Origin: Mucilaginibacter cryoferens
GTDB lineage: Bacteria; Bacteroidota; Bacteroidia; Sphingobacteriales; Sphingobacteriaceae
Direction: 5' to 3'
NCBI RefSeq assembly: GCF_014205845.1
Contig: NZ_JACHCR010000027.1
Span: 1 to 64,000 of the forward strand
DNA length: 64,000 bases
Shown here: piece after piece, positions 60,515 through 64,000 of the stretch
How positions within the stretch are numbered: position 1 is the first letter of the stretch
Layout of the letters: each line of letters starts with the position of its first letter
The notes under the pieces: model-generated
The model's database searches: none
The model's input: only the letters and a program-made list of their open reading frames with translations
What the model was told of the DNA's origin: nothing
Position numbers and translations under genes: made by a program

Positions 60515-61498
60515 ATGAGAGAAATACAATTCAGAGAAGCGCTACGTGAGGCCATGGTCGAAGAAATGCGCAACGACGATAAAATATACCTGATGGGTGA
60601 AGAGGTTGCCGAATATAATGGTGCCTACAAAGTAAGCCAGGGTATGCTGGATGAATTTGGTGCAAAACGCGTTATTGATACGCCCATCTCTGAATTAGGC
60701 TTTGCCGGTATCGGTATTGGCTCGGCCATGAATGGTTTACGCCCGATTATTGAGTTTATGACCTTTAACTTTTCGTTAGTGGCTATAGATCAGATCATCA
60801 ATGGCGCTGCCAAAATCATGTCGATGAGCGGTGGTCAGTTTTCTGTACCAATCGTTTTTCGTGGTCCAACCGGTAACGCGGGTATGCTTAGTTCGCAGCA
60901 CTCACAGTGTTTCGAAAACTGGTACGCCAACTGCCCGGGTTTAAAGGTAGTAGTACCATCAAACCCTTACGATGCAAAAGGATTGCTAAAATCAGCAATA
61001 CTTGATCCAGACCCGGTTATTTTCATGGAATCTGAATTAATGTATGGCGATAAAGGCGAAGTGCCTGAAGAAACTTACTACATACCATTGGGTAAAGCTA
61101 AAGTGGTAACAGAAGGTACCGATGTAACTTTAGTTGGCTTTGGTAAGATAATGAAAGTGGTTATTGCCGCCGCTGCCGAACTGGCAAAAGAAGGCATCCA
61201 TGCCGAAGTGATTGACCTGCGCACTGTACGCCCTATTGATTACGAAACCGTTATCAATTCGGTTAAAAAAACAAACCGTTTGGTTATCATCGAAGAAAGC
61301 TGGCCTTTAGGTTCTATTGCTACCGAGGTTGCTTTTAAAGTACAAAAAGATGCTTTTGACTACCTTGATGCGCCTGTATTGCGTATAATGGGTGGCGATG
61401 TACCTTTGCCTTACGCTCCTACATTAATACAGGAATACCTGCCAAACCCAGAAAGGGTTATTAAGGCGGTTAAAGAGGTGTTGTACGTTACTAAATAA
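60515..61498 (+). CDS. pdhB: Pyruvate dehydrogenase complex E1 component subunit beta
   Basis: Beta subunit of the thiamine-diphosphate E1 enzyme, 327 residues. Typical segments are MGEEVAEYNGAYKVSQGM, DTPISELGFAGIGIG, FRGPTGNAGMLSSQHSQ and ESWPLGSIATEVAF. The ATG at 60515 (MREIQFREALREAM) was chosen; the frame is open upstream to 60317 but reads through the promoter. The alpha subunit is not adjacent, a common arrangement in Bacteroidota. A terminator follows at 61559. Confidence 0.95.
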   Translation: MREIQFREALREAMVEEMRNDDKIYLMGEEVAEYNGAYKVSQGMLDEFGAKRVIDTPISELGFAGIGIGSAMNGLRPIIEFMTFNFSLVAIDQIINGAAKIMSMSGGQFSVPIVFRGPTGNAGMLSSQHSQCFENWYANCPGLKVVVPSNPYDAKGLLKSAILDPDPVIFMESELMYGDKGEVPEETYYIPLGKAKVVTEGTDVTLVGFGKIMKVVIAAAAELAKEGIHAEVIDLRTVRPIDYETVINSVKKTNRLVIIEESWPLGSIATEVAFKVQKDAFDYLDAPVLRIMGGDVPLPYAPTLIQEYLPNPERVIKAVKEVLYVTK

Positions 61499-61558
61499 TA
61501 ACACGATTTTGGATGTACAGGATTTTTTCTTGTCGCCCGCAAAATTTATAACATAAGC

Positions 61559-61590
61559 AAAGAGCCCGGTAGTTTATCGGGCTCTTTCAT
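61559..61590 (+). terminator. Intrinsic terminator after pdhB
   Basis: AAAGAGCCCG pairs with CGGGCTCTTT around GTAGTTTAT. It lies just upstream of the PhnA-C gene, whose own promoter must start near here. Confidence 0.75.
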
Positions 61591-61603
61591 TTTAAAACAA
61601 ACC

Positions 61604-61822
61604 ATGGCAGAATCAAACGTAAAAGACAGCAACGGCAACATTCTTAACGATGGTGACTCGGTAACCCTAATAAAGAGCTTAAAAGTTAAAGGTGGCGGCG
61701 TAACGCTTAAACAAGGCACCCTGGTAAAAAAAATCAGGCTTACAGATGATGATAAAGAAGTTGATTGCAAAATAGACGGCATGAGCATTGTGCTTAAAAC
61801 CGAATTTTTGAAGAAAAGGTAA
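61604..61822 (+). CDS. PhnA C-terminal (YjdM) domain protein
   Basis: A 72-residue protein corresponding to the C-terminal domain of PhnA/Yjd[41 protein letters not shown] and [18 protein letters not shown]. The N-terminal zinc ribbon of full-length YjdM is absent. The ATG is followed at once by the domain, so this is probably a natural stand-alone form rather than a truncation. Function unknown despite the historical phosphonate name. Confidence 0.85.
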   Translation: MAESNVKDSNGNILNDGDSVTLIKSLKVKGGGVTLKQGTLVKKIRLTDDDKEVDCKIDGMSIVLKTEFLKKR

Positions 61823-61883
61823 GCGGTTGATATTGATGTAAAGACTATCCTAAACCTTTACATCAACGTAATCTTGCTAAAAC

Positions 61884-63431
61884 TTATTTCACCGCACTAT
61901 CGGCCATTGCAGCAATATAATCAGGCGTTTTGCGGATGTTGTTAAGGTCTTCATCGTTAGCTGCAAACTTTTTAGAATAGCCCGCATCTATTGCCTTTTT
62001 TAGATAGATATTAGCTTCATCTGGCTTATTCATTATTGAAAATACACAGGCTATATTATAGTAATGGGTTAATACATCATCTGGGTTGGGGGTAATCAGA
62101 ACCTGTTGCTGTAATATCTGCAATGCCAGATCTGGATGGCCGGTGTAAAACTGGGCGAAAATATAACTTACCGATGATTTGGCAGTATCTAAACCAATTA
62201 CCTTATTAAGATCATTTAGAGCCAGTTGCTTGTCGGCCCCCATCTTTAAATAAGCCCTACCCCTTGTATAATATGGCGAAATGTTATACGGATTAAGTGC
62301 GATTGCAGTAGTACATTCATCTATAACTTGTTGGTTTTGGTTAAGTACATACAAGTTTGTTGCTTTTTCGCTATGCAGGGCGGCCAGCATCTTGTTGTCT
62401 TTTAATATTTGCAATGCTTTGTTAAAATCATCAATAGCAAGCCCGGGCTCCCCTATCTGGCTGTAAATACTGCCGCGGGTCCAGTAAATGTCGCCGCTTT
62501 GGGGCGCTAAATTAATGGCTTTTGATATATCATCCATTGCTTTTTGCGGTTGTAGCGATCGGGTTTCATTGATAGAGCGGTTTTCATACAAAAGAGCCAG
62601 GTTTTCCTTATCTGCCTGGTAAAATGGCATTGCTGCAGTGTAATCATCAACAGCAAGCTGATAATCGCCGTTTACCTGATAGGTAAAGCCACGATGCCAG
62701 TATAAGTTACCACTATTGGGGTTTAATTTAATAGCGGTATTAAAATCGTTTATTGATTCCCGATATTGTTTTAAGTTACGTTTACTTACTCCGCGGCCAT
62801 CGTATATCAGCGCCATTTGCAAAGGGTTTTCGGTTACGTAAAATATAGCAGAAGTATAATCGTCAATAGCCTGTTGGTAATTACCTTTAATGTTATTGAT
62901 AAAAGCCCGATGCCAGTAAGCACCGCCCTGCGGCACATGTTGAGCTATGGCCAGCGTAAAATCATTAATAGCTTTATCATATTGTTTTAATGATACTTCG
63001 TTTGAACCCCGGTTGTCATACAAAATAGATAAGTTTTGGTTATTGGCCTTAAAAAACGGAATGGCTTTGGTATAGTCATTAATGCCCTGCTGAAACTCGC
63101 CCGCCCGGCTATATGCAAAGCCTCTGTTCCAATAGGCAAATGGGTATTGAGGGCTGGCCGCTATCGCTATGGTCTCGTCTGCAATGGCTTCTCTATAAAG
63201 TTTTAGTTCGGTTTTACACGCAGCGCGTTTATCGTATAAAATGGTAAGTATAACTTTATTGTTTTTATTTATAGCAATTGCTTTTGTATAATTGGTTATT
63301 GCGCCGGTATAGTCTCCGGCCTGTGTAAGTTCGGCAGCTTTTTTAACATATTCAATTCCGTTTTGGGCATAAGAAGCTGCTGCCGGCATCATTAGTGCGC
63401 CAAAGCATAAAAGCTTTAAATAGTTGTTCAT
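61884..63431 (-). CDS. Secreted TPR-repeat protein
   Basis: A 515-residue protein with a signal peptide (LKLLCFGALMMPAAASYAQ) followed by about a dozen tetratricopeptide repeats to the C-terminus. Repeats carry motifs such as AYWNRGFAYSRAGEFQQGI and DDYTSAI/DDYTAAM; the spacing alternates, as if two TPR types were duplicated together. It probably binds proteins in the periplasm. The ATG at 63431 gives the signal peptide; the frame extends to 63575 without a better start. It is divergent from the last gene. Confidence 0.88.
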   Translation of the reverse strand: MNNYLKLLCFGALMMPAAASYAQNGIEYVKKAAELTQAGDYTGAITNYTKAIAINKNNKVILTILYDKRAACKTELKLYREAIADETIAIAASPQYPFAYWNRGFAYSRAGEFQQGINDYTKAIPFFKANNQNLSILYDNRGSNEVSLKQYDKAINDFTLAIAQHVPQGGAYWHRAFINNIKGNYQQAIDDYTSAIFYVTENPLQMALIYDGRGVSKRNLKQYRESINDFNTAIKLNPNSGNLYWHRGFTYQVNGDYQLAVDDYTAAMPFYQADKENLALLYENRSINETRSLQPQKAMDDISKAINLAPQSGDIYWTRGSIYSQIGEPGLAIDDFNKALQILKDNKMLAALHSEKATNLYVLNQNQQVIDECTTAIALNPYNISPYYTRGRAYLKMGADKQLALNDLNKVIGLDTAKSSVSYIFAQFYTGHPDLALQILQQQVLITPNPDDVLTHYYNIACVFSIMNKPDEANIYLKKAIDAGYSKKFAANDEDLNNIRKTPDYIAAMADSAVK

Positions 63432-63610
63432 ATAGTTTAATAAGGGATAATCAAGAGATTTCAATATAGGTATTAATGCCAAAATATTTTTAGCTAATAT
63501 AAATATTATTGAATAGCGTGCTTTTGGCAATGTTATTTTATATGGCATTAATAATTGATAAAGGTGATATTGCATAAATTCCCTATTTTAGGCGTACAAT
63601 TACTACAAGT

Positions 63611-64000
63611 ATGAAAAGCCCACTTTTAAAAGGCCTTCGGTCTTTTGTTTTTATTGTATTGGCATCGGCCATTGGCACTGGTGCTTATGCCCAAACTAAA
63701 ACTGCAACTAAGCCCGAAGCCGTCGCCAAATCAGCAACAACATCAGTAGCTGGTATTACCGGCCCCACAACGCTGATAGAGAAGTTTTTTAGAAGCTACG
63801 ATAAAGAGAGTACCACCAAGGCGATGATTGATATTTTTAAAACCAATCCGCTTATCGACTCTAACAGTTTGGTAAGACTGATAACTAAAATAGATACCAC
63901 CCGCAGTATTATAGGGGCCTATTTGGGTAAAGATCTAATCGTTCAGCGTAAAGCATCAAACAGCCTGGTGCTGTATAGCTACCTGGTAAAACACCAGAAC
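63611..64000 (+). CDS. Secreted protein, 3' end beyond the window
   Basis: An incomplete gene with 130 codons visible and open at the right edge. A signal peptide (LRSFVFIVLASAIGTGAYAQ) is followed by a Thr/Ala-rich stretch and IEKFFRSYDKESTTKAMIDI. A later part reads SNSLVRLITKIDTTRSI. I do not recognise a domain in this fragment. It starts 180 bases from the divergent TPR gene; the function cannot be inferred. Confidence 0.75.
   Translation, partial: MKSPLLKGLRSFVFIVLASAIGTGAYAQTKTATKPEAVAKSATTSVAGITGPTTLIEKFFRSYDKESTTKAMIDIFKTNPLIDSNSLVRLITKIDTTRSIIGAYLGKDLIVQRKASNSLVLYSYLVKHQN

Overview
The window looks like chromosomal DNA of a Bacteroidota bacterium, most likely of the Sphingobacteriaceae (Mucilaginibacter/Pedobacter type). 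This is inference from gene content: a DUF3857 cluster, DUF3078, a DUF4153 protein, GH73-type glucosaminidases, the futalosine menaquinone pathway and a three-gene MCE transporter. Promoters such as TTG-N19-TATATTTG, close to the Bacteroidota TTTG/TAnnTTTG consensus, agree. There is no rRNA, prophage, transposase or CRISPR array. One tRNA (Gly, CCC) is present.

Layout. 0-8 kb: a GIY-YIG gene inside a long inverted repeat, a receiver-like protein, a ThuA/sugar-dehydrogenase/PKD/cytochrome c fusion, gltX, a histidine kinase and a DinB protein. 8-13 kb: apaG and dusB on the minus strand, then a plus-strand run of CPBP protease, DUF2007, cdsA and psd (phospholipid synthesis). 13-17 kb: MlaE-MlaF-MlaD lipid transporter and a pirin. 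17-24 kb: an NAD(P)-binding protein, an ABC-F ATPase, a small membrane protein, a parS-like cluster with 21-bp iterons, mnmG, an Ig-like lipoprotein, a gamma carbonic anhydrase and tRNA-Gly. 24-30 kb: a second GIY-YIG gene within composite repeats, a hypothetical protein, divergent nadB/nadA and a repeat-rich gap. 30-38 kb: DUF3078, ffh, two glucosaminidases, an O-methyltransferase, an FAD oxidoreductase and a BstA-like protein. 38-48 kb: a very large sensor kinase, fabD, folE, a PTPS/QueD homologue, mqnB, mqnD, a VapBC-like pair and hflX. 48-55 kb: three DUF3857/transglutaminase-fold secreted proteins, aat and ruvC. 55-64 kb: HIT, greA, a 2-hydroxyacid dehydrogenase, an EcsC-like protein, a DUF4153 protein, pdhB, a PhnA C-terminal-domain protein, a large TPR protein and a truncated secreted protein.

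The genes are mostly housekeeping; the unusual content lies between them. I see five classes of intergenic repeat: (1) REP-like palindromes and composites bounded by TGTCATTGCGAG-type ends, one carrying a GIY-YIG gene between ~60-bp inverted arms while another has the same arms with no gene; (2) 'stutter palindromes', in which a short word is repeated and then its complement is repeated, one of them inserted in frame inside mqnD; (3) ~29-bp C/G-rich elements whose last bases form the stop codon of the neighbouring gene; (4) two ~170-bp imperfect palindromes; (5) a (GGTGAAA)18 array. Many repeats abut stop codons exactly.

Two further loci may concern replication: four perfect GTTCCACGTGGAAC palindromes with three GAGAATAA iterons just upstream of mnmG (gidA), and an AT-rich nadB-nadA gap with three TTTTACACA boxes. 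All coordinates, motifs and repeats were read by eye; family assignments come from recalled family motifs, not from searches.
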